A stretch of DNA of 64,000 nt from CAZKWG01 sp964615375 (GCA_964615375.1 CAZTOW010000027.1:1-64000), one strand, 5' to 3'; positions 41,346 to 51,074 are shown, counted from the first letter of the stretch. Numbers and translations are program-made. The notes: a model not told the origin generated them from the sequence alone.

Positions 41346-43175
41346 TCAGGGGCGGCGCCTCCGCAGGACCACCGACGCGGTCAGGGGGTGCGTGAGGGGG
41401 TAGAGCTGCTGGCTGCACAGGACCACGCGATCGGGGGGGCTCTGCCCTGTCTGGCGCCGGGCCTGACAGGCTCCATGGACTTCGGTGATGCGCGCGACGT
41501 GCCGCAACAGCAGCGCGCGCAGCTCCACGTCGGCCTCCTCGGGCAGGGCCAGAGTCCAGCCCCGATAGCGCCTGTCCTCCGTCGGGAACATCAGCTCGCC
41601 CCGCTGCAGGCGCAACAGGCTGTAGTAGCAGGAGAAGCCTGCCAGCCCACGAAACGGATCGTCGATGGACTCGCTGATGGTCGGTCGCGGAGGGCCCACC
41701 TCGCTGGGAGCCAGGAGCCCCGCTCCCATCAGGATCGGCACCAGCTCCCGCGCCTCCTGCAAGGTGACGCGCCCGTTCAGCGCCAGCGAGATCCAGGCCA
41801 CATTGTTGCGGAACACCGGCAGATCGGCCAGGGCCAGGACCGCCAGCGGCGCCCAGGTGGCGAAGGCGCGGAAGCGCTCGCCCTCCAGCGTGCGGTGCTT
41901 CTTCTGTGCGGCGAAGCGCAACAGCGAGTGCTTCAGCCGCCACTGCTCCTCCCGATCGGTGGCGCGGGCCAGCAGCGCCAGACCCTCCAGGTACTGCCGC
42001 TCGTCCTCGTCCAGGTCGAAGGCCCGGGCCAGGGCCGGGACGTGGTGCACCGGGAGCAGGGCCGCGCCAGTGATCAGCGCGTGCACGTAGGACGGCGACA
42101 GCTCCGCGCGCTTCGCCAGCCAGCGCAGGCTGAGCGGGCGCTTGCGGGTCTCCTGCCAGCGCTGCCAGGCGCGACCGTAGGAGGCGAGGCTGAGGTGGTG
42201 GTAGAGGCACGGTCTCCCGGGGTCGAGCGGGGCCGCATCGGCCGGCTGTCCCGCTCCTTCCTGGACAGTAGCCGAGGCATCAGGGGTGGACAAGGGCTCG
42301 GGGTCTGTTGCAGGCGTAGGACAGGAGGCAGGGCGGGTCGGCATCACCCGGCTGAGCGTCAGGACATGGCTCAGCACCACGACAGTTCGCCCGACCGGGC
42401 CCTGTGCGTGGGCCTGGACCAGAGCCAGCAGCCCCGCCTCCAGCTCCTCCTGCGCCTGCTCCAGGGCGTGGCGCGCAGGGCCGTCCGCGGACAGGATGGC
42501 CATCTTGAAGTCGCGTTCGGCTGGGCGTAGCCCCAGCAGGTGCTCCCCCGCCTGCGCCTCCAACCCATGCCACAGCAGGGTCTCGGGGTCCTCGGGCTGC
42601 GCGGGCTCGGGCATACGCCAGAGCCGGGGATCCAGGCGCTCGCCCGCTCCCTCGCCGCGATCCCGCAAGGCCACGGCCTCCTTCAGCGCGTCCGGCAAGG
42701 GCGGCAGGATCAGGAGCTGCTGAAGCTCCCGGGCCTCGGGGCGGGCGCCCAGACCGTCCAACAGGCGCAGCGCGGGCAGCAGCGCGGCGCCGGCGGCACC
42801 GGACGGCACATCCTCGGCCTGTAAGGCAGCGATCTCTCCCGTGGGCACGTCGATGTGCCGGGCCTGGAGCTCCCACATGGAGAGCGCCGCCGCCTTCAAC
42901 TCCTGAGGCGTGGCCTCGTGCACCGCCACCACCCGCCGCAGGTACTCCCGCTGCTCCTCCGACAGCTCCAGCACCCGGGCCAGCGCCGGCACCTGCTCGG
43001 CCTTCACCTTGCGATCTCCGCCGATCAGGTTCCAGACCAGGGCGCGCGAGCACCCCAGCTCCCGGGCCAGCCGGCGCACGGCCTCGTCCCGGACCCCGTC
43101 CGGCTGAGACGCCACCCAGGCCGCGAGGAGGCGGGCCACGTTGGTGTGCTCGAAGATGTCGAAGGGCAGGGGCAT
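41346..43175 (-). CDS. Double-length TIGR02147/DUF4423-type regulator
   Basis: 609 residues from ATG 43175 (GGAGGGG site). TIGR02147 proteins are usually about 280 residues with an N-terminal helix-turn-helix and DUF4423. Here two copies stand in tandem: first LPFDIFEHTNVARLLAAWV with ELGCSRALVWNLIGG, second at about residues 330-400 with SLRWLAKRAELSPSYVHALI and a DEDERQYLEGLALL stretch, then the DUF4423-like tail (AWISLALNGRVTLQEARELV). A Pro/Ala-rich spacer joins them. Probably a DNA-binding regulator, likely acting on the divergent spacer 43176-43352 with repeated sites. Confidence 0.75.
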   Translation of the reverse strand: MPLPFDIFEHTNVARLLAAWVASQPDGVRDEAVRRLARELGCSRALVWNLIGGDRKVKAEQVPALARVLELSEEQREYLRRVVAVHEATPQELKAAALSMWELQARHIDVPTGEIAALQAEDVPSGAAGAALLPALRLLDGLGARPEARELQQLLILPPLPDALKEAVALRDRGEGAGERLDPRLWRMPEPAQPEDPETLLWHGLEAQAGEHLLGLRPAERDFKMAILSADGPARHALEQAQEELEAGLLALVQAHAQGPVGRTVVVLSHVLTLSRVMPTRPASCPTPATDPEPLSTPDASATVQEGAGQPADAAPLDPGRPCLYHHLSLASYGRAWQRWQETRKRPLSLRWLAKRAELSPSYVHALITGAALLPVHHVPALARAFDLDEDERQYLEGLALLARATDREEQWRLKHSLLRFAAQKKHRTLEGERFRAFATWAPLAVLALADLPVFRNNVAWISLALNGRVTLQEARELVPILMGAGLLAPSEVGPPRPTISESIDDPFRGLAGFSCYYSLLRLQRGELMFPTEDRRYRGWTLALPEEADVELRALLLRHVARITEVHGACQARRQTGQSPPDRVVLCSQQLYPLTHPLTASVVLRRRRP

Positions 43176-43238
43176 CGGCCCCTCCAGGCTACAAGCGACG
43201 GGCGAGCGAGGCAAGCCAGCCCCTGGCGCGCCGTCCGA

Positions 43239-43270
43239 CCGCTGCAACGGCGCCCCAGGCCGCTGCAACG
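43239..43270. promoter_or_regulatory. Two direct repeats CCGCTGCAACG, 21 bp apart
   Basis: Perfect 11-base repeats at 43239-43249 and 43260-43270, spaced by two DNA turns, in the divergent spacer between the TIGR02147 regulator and the small gene at 43353. A 9/11 variant lies at 43299-43309. Likely operators for a dimeric or double-headed regulator. Confidence 0.5.
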
Positions 43271-43352
43271 CACAGTCTCGCTTCGCCTTGAGCCCAGACC
43301 GCAGCTACGGGTCCAACACCCGAACACATCAACCCTGACACGAGGTGGACCC

Positions 43353-43715
43353 ATGGACGAGGCGAGGCTGGCGGAGGCAGAGGCGCTGCGCAACCTGCTG
43401 GACGGGGTGGAGCTGATGGACCGCGAGGCGCGGCGCCTGCTCGAGCAGACAGGCTCGCTCGTCCACACCAGCGCCACCTTCGTGTGCGCGGTCGTCCACG
43501 AACGCCCGGCCGACGCGGGCGCGCTGCTCCTGGAGCTCGGCGCCGCCCTCGAGCGCGCCCGGGAGATCGCCCACGCCCGCGCCGCCCTCGAGGAGGCCCT
43601 CGGCGTCCTGGGCTTCCACCTGCACTCTGACCCGGGTCCGCCGTCCGAGATCCAGGAGCGCGCGCTGTCCTCCTTGCGTGAACGGATCGCGGCGCGGGCC
43701 CGGGTCCCTCCCTGA
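43353..43715 (+). CDS. Small helical cytoplasmic protein
   Basis: 120 residues, no signal. Mostly alpha-helical and Ala/Leu/Arg-rich (EAEALRNLLDGVELMDREARRLLEQ, AALERAREIAHARAAL) with an antiparallel helix pattern. The GAGGTGG site and its own promoter region suggest control by the divergent TIGR02147 protein. I do not recognise a family. Confidence 0.55.
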   Translation: MDEARLAEAEALRNLLDGVELMDREARRLLEQTGSLVHTSATFVCAVVHERPADAGALLLELGAALERAREIAHARAALEEALGVLGFHLHSDPGPPSEIQERALSSLRERIAARARVPP

Positions 43716-43725
43716 ACAGCGCCGC

Positions 43726-44598
43726 TCAGCCGCGGTCCTCCTTCGGCCCCAGCGGCAGCCAGCTCCCGAACAGCAGGTCGAAGAGCCCCGTCACCCCGTA
43801 GTTCCCCCGCACCCGGGCGTGGTGCAGGTCATGGTGCCCGGCCCAGGACGCAAAGGGCAGGTTGTAGCCGCTGTGGGTGCAGACCGCGTTCAGCGAGCCC
43901 ACGAAGGTGAACAGCAGGGTGACGTAGGCGTGCGGCAGCACGATGAGCCCGGCCAGCCCCAGCGGCGCCACCCCGGTCAGCAGGTACTCCACCGGGTGTT
44001 GATACTGAGACGCCAGCCCGCAGGGCGCCGTGTAGCGGTGGTGCAGGGCGTGGACCCGCTTCATCAGCCAGGGCGTGTGCAGCAGGCGGTGGCCGAGGTC
44101 GAAGAACAGGTCGGTGAGCAGCGTCAGCACCGCGAGCTGCAGGAAGGTCTCGCCCCAGCCGGGGAGCGTGGGCGACATCTCCCAGCCCCGGGCCCGGAAC
44201 GCGGCCATGAGCACCAGCAGGCTGGGCGGCAACAACAGGAGGTTGTTCCGCAGCGCCACCCGCACCCCCTCGGCGAAGTCCGGCTGCCAGGGCCGCTCGC
44301 GCGCCGCCTGGATCTTCGTGGCCGCCAGCCACGCTGGCCTGCCCGTCCGATCCATCCAGTCGAAGGCCAGGATCGCGGGCCAGGTGGCGCACATGTAGGC
44401 CAGCCAGAGCCCCACCGGCATCACCACCCACAGATCGCCCGCCGCCAGCTCCGCCCAGGCCCGCTGCACCGGCTCCAGGCCGGTCAGCCCCATCGCCGCG
44501 CACACGATCGTGAGGTGCAGCAGCACGCTGCCCGGCCGAGGCCCGGCCAGGGTCGCGGACGGTGTCAGACCTTGACTCTTATCTATTTCTGACCCCAT
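43726..44598 (-). CDS. Sterol-desaturase/fatty-acid-hydroxylase family enzyme
   Basis: 290 residues from ATG 44598, which is coupled to the upstream stop as TGATG. Three or four membrane helices surround the di-iron histidine clusters: HRLLH, HALHH and, near the end, HHDLHH. This is the fatty-acid-hydroxylase fold, where two iron ions use oxygen to hydroxylate or desaturate a lipid. The substrate cannot be assigned; a sterol, a carotenoid or a fatty acid is possible. Co-directional with a barrel-like secreted protein. Confidence 0.85.
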   Translation of the reverse strand: MGSEIDKSQGLTPSATLAGPRPGSVLLHLTIVCAAMGLTGLEPVQRAWAELAAGDLWVVMPVGLWLAYMCATWPAILAFDWMDRTGRPAWLAATKIQAARERPWQPDFAEGVRVALRNNLLLLPPSLLVLMAAFRARGWEMSPTLPGWGETFLQLAVLTLLTDLFFDLGHRLLHTPWLMKRVHALHHRYTAPCGLASQYQHPVEYLLTGVAPLGLAGLIVLPHAYVTLLFTFVGSLNAVCTHSGYNLPFASWAGHHDLHHARVRGNYGVTGLFDLLFGSWLPLGPKEDRG

Positions 44599-45080
44599 CA
44601 CTTCACCTTGTTCGCCCACACCGAGACCTGGAGCGTCCCGCCCAGCAGCAGGCTCACGTCCTCGTCGGCGATGGTGAAGCCGAAGGCCGGGACCACGTAG
44701 ATGCCCGCGCCCATGGCTCCGCTCTTCTCGGCGCCCACGCGGGCCAGCCCGGCGATGCCCAGCACGAAGGGATCGTCCGCCAGATCCAGGCTCGCGCCCG
44801 GCTGCACCACGCCCTTCAGTGAACCGTCGATGTCCATCTCCACCAGGCTCATGTAGCCGTTGACGCCCAGGTACACGTCGTCGGCCGTGAGGCTGTCCAG
44901 CAGCTCGAAGGCGTGGATCTGGAGGATGAACCGGTCGAAGCTGAGGTCCAGCGAGGGGTAGGTCCCGCCGGGGAAGCTCACCCAGTTGGAGCGCTCTCCG
45001 CCGAAGTAGAAGGTGGTGCCGACGCCCGCGTAGGCGGGGGCGGAGAGCAGGAGGAGGGCGGGGACGAGCAGCGCGCGCAT
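44598..45080 (-). CDS. Secreted beta-barrel-like protein
   Basis: 160 residues. Signal peptide to about residue 18 (cleavage near AYA-GV). The body consists of alternating hydrophobic strands (FDRFILQIHAFELL, DVYLGVNGYMSLVEMDI, VSLLLGGTLQVSVWA) with Gly-rich turns, as in small outer-membrane barrels. The predicted last strand ends VSVWANKVK without a terminal Phe. Coupled to the desaturase-family gene downstream. Function unknown. Confidence 0.6.
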   Translation of the reverse strand: MRALLVPALLLLSAPAYAGVGTTFYFGGERSNWVSFPGGTYPSLDLSFDRFILQIHAFELLDSLTADDVYLGVNGYMSLVEMDIDGSLKGVVQPGASLDLADDPFVLGIAGLARVGAEKSGAMGAGIYVVPAFGFTIADEDVSLLLGGTLQVSVWANKVK

Positions 45081-45180
45081 GGGGGCTCCTGTGAGGTGCG
45101 AGGATCTATCCTGCCTCTGGCCTGTCGGCCTCGCCGATCGCGCGGACCGTGTTTAGCCACTTCTGAAAGCTGGAGGCCTC

Positions 45181-45582
45181 GTGCGCGCGCTGCTCATCCT
45201 CGCCCTCTCCGTCGCCTGGATCGCGTCCTGCGGGAGCCCGCCCGCGCCGACCTCCGAGGTCGTGGGCGGCGTCCGCAACGTGAACGCCGCCGCGCTCAAG
45301 GGCGACCTGGACGCGGGCAAGGTCAAGCTGCTGGTGGATGTGCGCACGCCCGAGGAGTACGCGGGGGGACACGTCCCAGGCGCGAAGAACATCCCGCTCG
45401 ATCAGCTCCCCACCCGCATGGACGAGCTCGCCCCCTACAAGGAGGGCGAGATCTACGTCGTCTGCCAGAGCGGGCGGCGCTCCCTGGCCGCCAGCCAGAC
45501 CCTGGCCAGCGCCGGCTACTCCCCGGTCAACGTGGAGGGCGGCACGGCCGGGTGGCGATCCGCAGGCTACCCGACCGAGTGA
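45181..45582 (+). CDS. Rhodanese-domain lipoprotein
   Basis: 133 residues from GTG 45181 (GGAGG site 5 bases upstream). Signal with lipobox WIASC (lipid Cys17). A single rhodanese domain follows: LLVDVRTPEEYAGGHVPGAKNIPLD, active loop VVCQSGRRS with Cys95, and GGTAGWRSAGYP. Such proteins carry sulfane sulfur; a lipid-anchored one works on the periplasmic side. It is convergent with the methyltransferase gene. Confidence 0.88.
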   Translation: MRALLILALSVAWIASCGSPPAPTSEVVGGVRNVNAAALKGDLDAGKVKLLVDVRTPEEYAGGHVPGAKNIPLDQLPTRMDELAPYKEGEIYVVCQSGRRSLAASQTLASAGYSPVNVEGGTAGWRSAGYPTE

Positions 45583-45597
45583 TCGGCCGGGGCGTCC

Positions 45598-46614
45598 TCA
45601 GCCCACGGTCCCGATGAAGGCGAAGAAGCGGTCGCCGGGCAGCAGGTTCCGCGCGCCCACCTGACGGAAGCCGGCGTCCTTCATCTGCTCGACCAGCTCC
45701 AGCACCTCGGGCAGCGGGCCACAACCCTCCGTCGTGCGCGCCCAGAGGTCCAGCACGGACATGGTGGCGCTGCCGCCCTTGCAGGCGCTGGTCAGGAGCA
45801 GGCGCCCGCCGGGCCGCAACATGCCGTGCAGCCGGGAGAGCAGGGCGGGGCGCTCGGCGGTGGGGAAGTAGTAGATGTTGTTGTGCAGCGTGGCCAGATC
45901 GTGCCGTTCCTCGGCCTGGAAGCTCCGCACGTCGGCCCGCTCGATCCGCGCCCGCCCGGCGAGCCCCCACGCCTCCAGGTTGGTGCGCGCCAGGGCCGCG
46001 ACCTCCTCCTGGAGCTCGAGCCCCAGCGCGCGGAGCTCGGGGTTCTGCTCCAGCGCGGCGCGGATGTAGAGCCCCGAGCCGCAGCCCACCTCCAGGAGCG
46101 AGCAGGGGCCGGACCGCGGCACCACCTCCTCGACCATCTCCAGGATCAGCGGCGCCAGCGTGCGCGAGGAGCGGGCCACCATCCGCCCGTCCTGGTCGGC
46201 CAGCGACAGGCGCCGGCCCTCCTCCAGGCGCCCCGGAAGATCGCGGATCATCGGGACGTGCAGGAAGCTCGCCTCCTCGACCAGGGCCAGCACGTCGTCG
46301 TTCTCGCCGCGGGCCAGCGCCTTCGCCATGGAGCCGCGGATGGCGTAGGCGCCGTCCTCGTAGCTGAGCTCACCCACGCTCACGCCGAATTCCAGCCAGC
46401 TCTTCGCGTCCTCGCGCAGCGCCGGGTCGCGCGTCAGCCGGGCCAGCAGCGTGCCCTCCGCCACCGGCCCGTCGGCGAGGATCTGCAGCAGCCCGGCCCT
46501 GCCCGCCGCCGCCAGGAAGGTCAGCCGGTAGACCGGCACCAGCGCGCTGACGAGGCGACCGTAGAGGGCCAGCCGCCCCGAGCGGGTCATGGAGAGCAGG
46601 GTCTGCGCCTTCAT
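45598..46614 (-). CDS. SAM-dependent methyltransferase
   Basis: 338 residues from ATG 46614; ATG 46629 is possible. The N-terminal helical part resembles the dimerisation region of small-molecule O-methyltransferases. The SAM-binding motif is LLEVGCGSGLYIRAAL, followed by an acidic strand (ALGLELQEEVAAL) and the late motif MLRPGGRLLLT. The substrate is unknown. No biosynthetic neighbour is visible. Confidence 0.82.
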   Translation of the reverse strand: MKAQTLLSMTRSGRLALYGRLVSALVPVYRLTFLAAAGRAGLLQILADGPVAEGTLLARLTRDPALREDAKSWLEFGVSVGELSYEDGAYAIRGSMAKALARGENDDVLALVEEASFLHVPMIRDLPGRLEEGRRLSLADQDGRMVARSSRTLAPLILEMVEEVVPRSGPCSLLEVGCGSGLYIRAALEQNPELRALGLELQEEVAALARTNLEAWGLAGRARIERADVRSFQAEERHDLATLHNNIYYFPTAERPALLSRLHGMLRPGGRLLLTSACKGGSATMSVLDLWARTTEGCGPLPEVLELVEQMKDAGFRQVGARNLLPGDRFFAFIGTVG

Positions 46615-46689
46615 GGCCCGAGGATACATCGGGCCCGGCCGGACCCGCCGGGGTGTGACAGGCTTTGACGGGAGGCCCGGCGCGCGGGG

Positions 46690-49600
46690 CTACTCCACCC
46701 CCACCGCCTCGCACCAGGCCTGCACCTTCGCGCGCACGGCCCGCGCCGCCGGCCGCATCCGGTTCCACCTCGAGCCGCTCTGGAGCTTCAGGTGCTGCTC
46801 GAGGTCGGACCACCAGGGGATGTCCGCGCCCACGGCGAAGCGCTGCCGCCGGCTGGTCTGCGCCCACTGCTCCAGGTCCAACAGCACCTGGAGCTGCCGG
46901 TCTCCCACCCCCACCGAGAGCTCCTCCAGCTCGATCTGGTCGAAGATCAGCGCACGCAGATCCTCCACCATCGCGAGGAGCTGGCTGAGGTCCAGCGTCT
47001 CCACAGGGGCCTCGGGGGCCGGCGCGGGCGCAGGCTCCGGCGCGGCCTCGGGCGGCGCGGGCGCGGGCTCCTCCTCGCTCGGCGGATCCTCCGGCCCCAG
47101 ATCCTGACCAGAGAGCAGCGCCATCAGCTCGTCCGTGGACAGCGCCTGGGTGCTGCCCGTGCCGTCCAGGATCTCCGCGGCCAGCGCGCGCTTGTCGGCG
47201 TGCAGCCCGAGGATCGCCTCCTCCAGCGTGCCGCGGGCGACGAGCCGGTAGACCGTGACCGGCTGGTCCTGGCCGATGCGGTGGGCGCGATCCGTGGCCT
47301 GGTCCTCCACCGCCGGGTTCCACCAGGGGTCGAGGTGGATCACGTAGGTCGCCGCCGTGAGGTTCAGCCCGGTGCCCCCCGCCTTCAGCGAGAGCAGGAA
47401 GACGTCGGCCTCTCCCCGCTGGAATGCGTCCACCTCCTCGCGGCGCTGGCGCTCGGGCGTGCTGCCGTCCAGCCAGCGTGTGCTCACGCCGTCGGCGACC
47501 AGGGCCTCCTTCGCGAGCGTCAGCAGGCGCACGAACTGGCTGAAGATCAGGGCGCGGTTGCCCTCGCCCCGGAGCTGCTCCACGAGCTCGCGCAGGCGCT
47601 CCAGCTTGGCCGAGCTCGCCCGGCTCTCGACGTCCACCAGCCGGGGGTGGCAGGCCGCCTGGCGGAGGCGGGTGAGCGCGGCGAGGATCTGCACCCGGCG
47701 CTGGGCCTGGGTGAGGCCGCCGCCGTCCTCCAGCTCGGCCAGGGCCTCGCGGCGGGCGCGCTCGTAGACCAGACGCTCCTCGCGCGACAGATCCACGTCC
47801 ACTTGTATCTCGGTGCGCGGCGGGAGCTCGCGGGCCACCTCCGACTTGTGGCGGCGCAGCACGAAGGGGCGGATCAGGCGGGCCAGGGCGCGGCGGCGGC
47901 CGGGGTCGTCCCCGCGCTCGATGGGGCCGGCGAAGCGGTCACGGAACTGCTCCCAGCTCCCCAGCAGCGCGGGCGAGATCGCCCGGAACAGGCTCCACAG
48001 CTCGCTGGTGCGGTTCTCCACGGGCGTGCCGGTCAGGAGCAGGCGGAAGTCCGCGTCCAGGCGGCAGACGGCCTGGGCGCGGCGGGTGGCGGCGTTCTTG
48101 AAGCTCTGGGCCTCGTCCAGCACCAGCGTGTGGAAGTGGACCCCGGCCAGCGCGTCCACGTCGCGCACCAGCACGTCGTAGCTGGTGACCAGCCCCACCC
48201 CCGGCCCCAGCTTCTCCAGCAGGGTCTGGCGATCTCCGCCTCGATACAGCAGCAGCTTCAGCGAGGGCGTGAAGCGCTCGGCCTCGCGCAGCCAGTTGAA
48301 GCTCACGGAGGTCGGCGTGACGATCAGCGCCGGCCCGCCCGCCGCCCGCGCCAGCAGCAGCGCCAGGGCCTGCAGCGTCTTGCCCAGCCCCATGTCGTCC
48401 GCCAGGCAGGCGCCGGGGCTCCAGTGGGCCAGGCGCGCCAGCCAGGTGTAGCCCTCGCGCTGGTAGTCGCGGAGCTCGGCCTTCAGGCCCTCCGGCAGCG
48501 CCGGGCTCAGGGTCGCGGCGGCGCTCAGGCGATCGGCCCAGGTCCGCCAGGCCTCCCCGCCCGTGACCTGGGCGCCCTCGTGCTCCAGCGCGTCCAGGAG
48601 CGGCGCCAGCAGCCCGGAGAGCTCCGCCCCGCCCCGCACCTCGTGGCTGGCCACCGCCAGCGGGGAGAGCGCCTCGCGGAAGGGCTCGGAGATGCGCACC
48701 CAGGTCTCGCGATCCACCGCCACGTAGCGGGAGCCCGATCGCACCGCGCGCAGCAGGGCGTCCAGCTCCAGCTCCAGATCGCCCACCGAGGCGGCGCCGT
48801 GCAGCCCGAGCCAGTCCCGCTTCATCGAGACCTGGACTTTGAGCGCACCTGGGCTCACCGAGCGCACCCGACGCCGCAGATCGCCCCGCCAGCTCACCTG
48901 CGCCGCGTCGCCCAGGGCCTCCAGCGCCTCCAGGACGGGGAGCGCCTGATCCGGCCCCTCCAGCACCCAGGTGAAGGGGCGCTGCTCGCGCTCCTCGGGG
49001 AGCGGGACGGAGGCGAGCGCCGCGCGGACCTGGGCCGGCTCGCCCTCCCGGTCGCGGAGGCAGAAGACCGGCCCCTCAGGGCGGGCCGCGTAGAGCTCGT
49101 CCGGGCCCTCGCCCGGCACCAGCAGCGGGCCCTCGGCGAGCGGGCGCAGGCTGACCTGCACCGAGAGCGCCTCCCCGGGGAGCACCTCCAACATCACCTG
49201 GGGGTGGAGATCGGGGGCCACGGAGGCCCCCCTCAGGTCGGCGCCCATGCTGCAATGCAGCATCCTGGACATCGCCGGGAGGCGACGCAGCAGCTCCGGG
49301 CGCGCCTCGGCCGGGTAGTCGATGCCCCGCTCCTGCAGCAGCTTCAGCAGCGGGACCCCGCGCGCCGGGAGCCGCACCACCCGCAAGCGGCGCCGATCAG
49401 GGTCCAGGGAGACGAAGTGCTCGCCCTGACCGGCCATGGACAGCGCGCTCAGCAGCTCCTCGGCCGCGAAGGCCACCCCGTCCACCCGCGGGACGATGCG
49501 CACGCCCCCGCCCGCCGTGCCCTCCCAGGACAGCGAGACCTCCGCGGTCGTCACCGCCCAGGGCTCGCTCTGATCCTCCAGGAAGACGCGCGGGTGACCG

Positions 49601-50979
49601 ACCAGCTGCCCGAGGGCGCGGAGAGCCGGGCGCCGCTCCACCGGCTGCCAGCTCGTGCCCTGGGGCGCGATGGGGATGAGGGTCTCCAGGGCCGCGAGGT
49701 CCGCGGGGTGGGCCAGCAGATCGGGGCGCGCGCGCAGGGCCAGCGGGTCCAGGCGGGTGAACTTGAAGCCGCGCCCGGTCTTCTTGGGCCGGCAGGAGAC
49801 CGGCTCCAGGGTGGGATCCCCGCGGCTCGTGCGCAGGCGCCAGCCGACCAGCTCGACCGCGCCCTCCTTGTCCGCGATCAGGCCCGGCTCCAGCAGGGGG
49901 TCGAGCTGCCGCAGCGCGCGCAGCCAGCGGGGCGAGCTGCTGGCCTCCGCCAGCGGAGCGGCGATCTTCGCCTGCGCGGGATCCTCCAGCAGGTCCAGGA
50001 GGCGATCGACCACGGCCAGCTTGCGCGGGCAGGCGCCCTTGGACGCGGAGCAGTCGCAGGTGAGGTCCCGGGGGAGCTCACCCGGGGTGAGGCCGACCGT
50101 GACGCTGGGGCTCGTCCGCCCGCTGCAGACCGCGAAGCCGAGGGTGCCCACCACCGCGGCCGGTGGATCGGGGGTGACGCGCAGGCTCCAGGTGGAGCGC
50201 AGCTCGCGGGGGAGCGGCCAGGTGCTGGCCCGCGCCTTCTTGCGCACGTTGATGAGGTGCTCCCACAGCGGGGCATGGGCGGGATCGGCCGGGCTCACGC
50301 GGGGCGTCTCCTCCTCCAGGGCCCGCGCCATCATCAGGGCCGCGCGATCGAGGAGGTCCAGCAGCGCCTCGCGCAGCGCGGGCGTGATGCCGGGCGTTCG
50401 CCCTCGCTTCTTGGGGGCGAGATCGGGCATGGCCAGCATCGTGGCGACGTTCGCGCTCCAAGGGACCCAGCCGAGATCCCCCGCGGCCTCCGAGGGGAGC
50501 AGCCCGTGGAGCTGCTCGGCGCTCAGCTTCAGCCAGTCCTGGAGGTGGTGCTCCTCCGCCCAGCGCTTCAGCGCCTCGCCGGACATGTGGGCGTGCAGCC
50601 CGGAGGCCCGGACCTGCGGCGCGGCGGGGGTGTCACCGGAGGCGGCCCGCGCCGGGCCCAGCCCCAGGCTCAGATCGGAGACCGCCACCTTCATCGCGTC
50701 CAGCAGGGCCCGCTCGGCCTGACCGCCGCCCAGCCAGCGCACGTCGGCCCGCAGCTTCGCGTTGCGCAGCGCCTGGCCCATCGTCTTGACCTCGCCCACG
50801 CTGATGAGGCTCGTCAGCACCGTCCGGGCGACGCCCGAGCCCATCGCGCGCAGCAGCGGCTCCGGGCTCTGCTCCAGCACGCTGGCCGGCAGCTCCCGCT
50901 CGGCGTGCGCCACGAGCTCCTGGAAGGTCCTCGCCTGAAGGACGTCGGCACCGGGATTTCCGACCACGAAGTAGCCCAT
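46690..50979 (-). CDS. SNF2-family helicase with an atypical SWIM-like site
   Basis: 1429 residues. The ATPase core lies in about residues 860-1300: DDMGLGKT (Walker A), LDEAQSFKN (DEAQ box), LLTGTPVENRTSELW, and the second RecA lobe with LIFSQFVRLL, SLKAGGTGLNLT and DRAHRIGQ. Ahead of it, about residue 305, a CDCSASKGACPRK segment looks like a SWIM zinc motif but lacks its histidine. Long preceding regions are only partly conserved. Such proteins remodel DNA-bound protein complexes; some relatives occur in defence or repair islands. Pro/Glu-rich linker follows the core. Function here is not defined. Confidence 0.9.
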   Translation of the reverse strand: MGYFVVGNPGADVLQARTFQELVAHAERELPASVLEQSPEPLLRAMGSGVARTVLTSLISVGEVKTMGQALRNAKLRADVRWLGGGQAERALLDAMKVAVSDLSLGLGPARAASGDTPAAPQVRASGLHAHMSGEALKRWAEEHHLQDWLKLSAEQLHGLLPSEAAGDLGWVPWSANVATMLAMPDLAPKKRGRTPGITPALREALLDLLDRAALMMARALEEETPRVSPADPAHAPLWEHLINVRKKARASTWPLPRELRSTWSLRVTPDPPAAVVGTLGFAVCSGRTSPSVTVGLTPGELPRDLTCDCSASKGACPRKLAVVDRLLDLLEDPAQAKIAAPLAEASSSPRWLRALRQLDPLLEPGLIADKEGAVELVGWRLRTSRGDPTLEPVSCRPKKTGRGFKFTRLDPLALRARPDLLAHPADLAALETLIPIAPQGTSWQPVERRPALRALGQLVGHPRVFLEDQSEPWAVTTAEVSLSWEGTAGGGVRIVPRVDGVAFAAEELLSALSMAGQGEHFVSLDPDRRRLRVVRLPARGVPLLKLLQERGIDYPAEARPELLRRLPAMSRMLHCSMGADLRGASVAPDLHPQVMLEVLPGEALSVQVSLRPLAEGPLLVPGEGPDELYAARPEGPVFCLRDREGEPAQVRAALASVPLPEEREQRPFTWVLEGPDQALPVLEALEALGDAAQVSWRGDLRRRVRSVSPGALKVQVSMKRDWLGLHGAASVGDLELELDALLRAVRSGSRYVAVDRETWVRISEPFREALSPLAVASHEVRGGAELSGLLAPLLDALEHEGAQVTGGEAWRTWADRLSAAATLSPALPEGLKAELRDYQREGYTWLARLAHWSPGACLADDMGLGKTLQALALLLARAAGGPALIVTPTSVSFNWLREAERFTPSLKLLLYRGGDRQTLLEKLGPGVGLVTSYDVLVRDVDALAGVHFHTLVLDEAQSFKNAATRRAQAVCRLDADFRLLLTGTPVENRTSELWSLFRAISPALLGSWEQFRDRFAGPIERGDDPGRRRALARLIRPFVLRRHKSEVARELPPRTEIQVDVDLSREERLVYERARREALAELEDGGGLTQAQRRVQILAALTRLRQAACHPRLVDVESRASSAKLERLRELVEQLRGEGNRALIFSQFVRLLTLAKEALVADGVSTRWLDGSTPERQRREEVDAFQRGEADVFLLSLKAGGTGLNLTAATYVIHLDPWWNPAVEDQATDRAHRIGQDQPVTVYRLVARGTLEEAILGLHADKRALAAEILDGTGSTQALSTDELMALLSGQDLGPEDPPSEEEPAPAPPEAAPEPAPAPAPEAPVETLDLSQLLAMVEDLRALIFDQIELEELSVGVGDRQLQVLLDLEQWAQTSRRQRFAVGADIPWWSDLEQHLKLQSGSRWNRMRPAARAVRAKVQAWCEAVGVE

Positions 50980-51074
50980 GGGGCCTCCACGACACGGTCA
51001 GACCCCTAAGCCGGCCTCTCCGAGGCGCACAGAACTTACCGTCTCAAGCTGAAAATCGAAGCCCACAGATCCGT

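Noticed and set aside
46792..51009. 1405-residue open frame on the plus strand across the SNF2 gene
   Set aside because: Antisense shadow of the helicase; sequence is Gln/Gly/Arg-rich with no domain.
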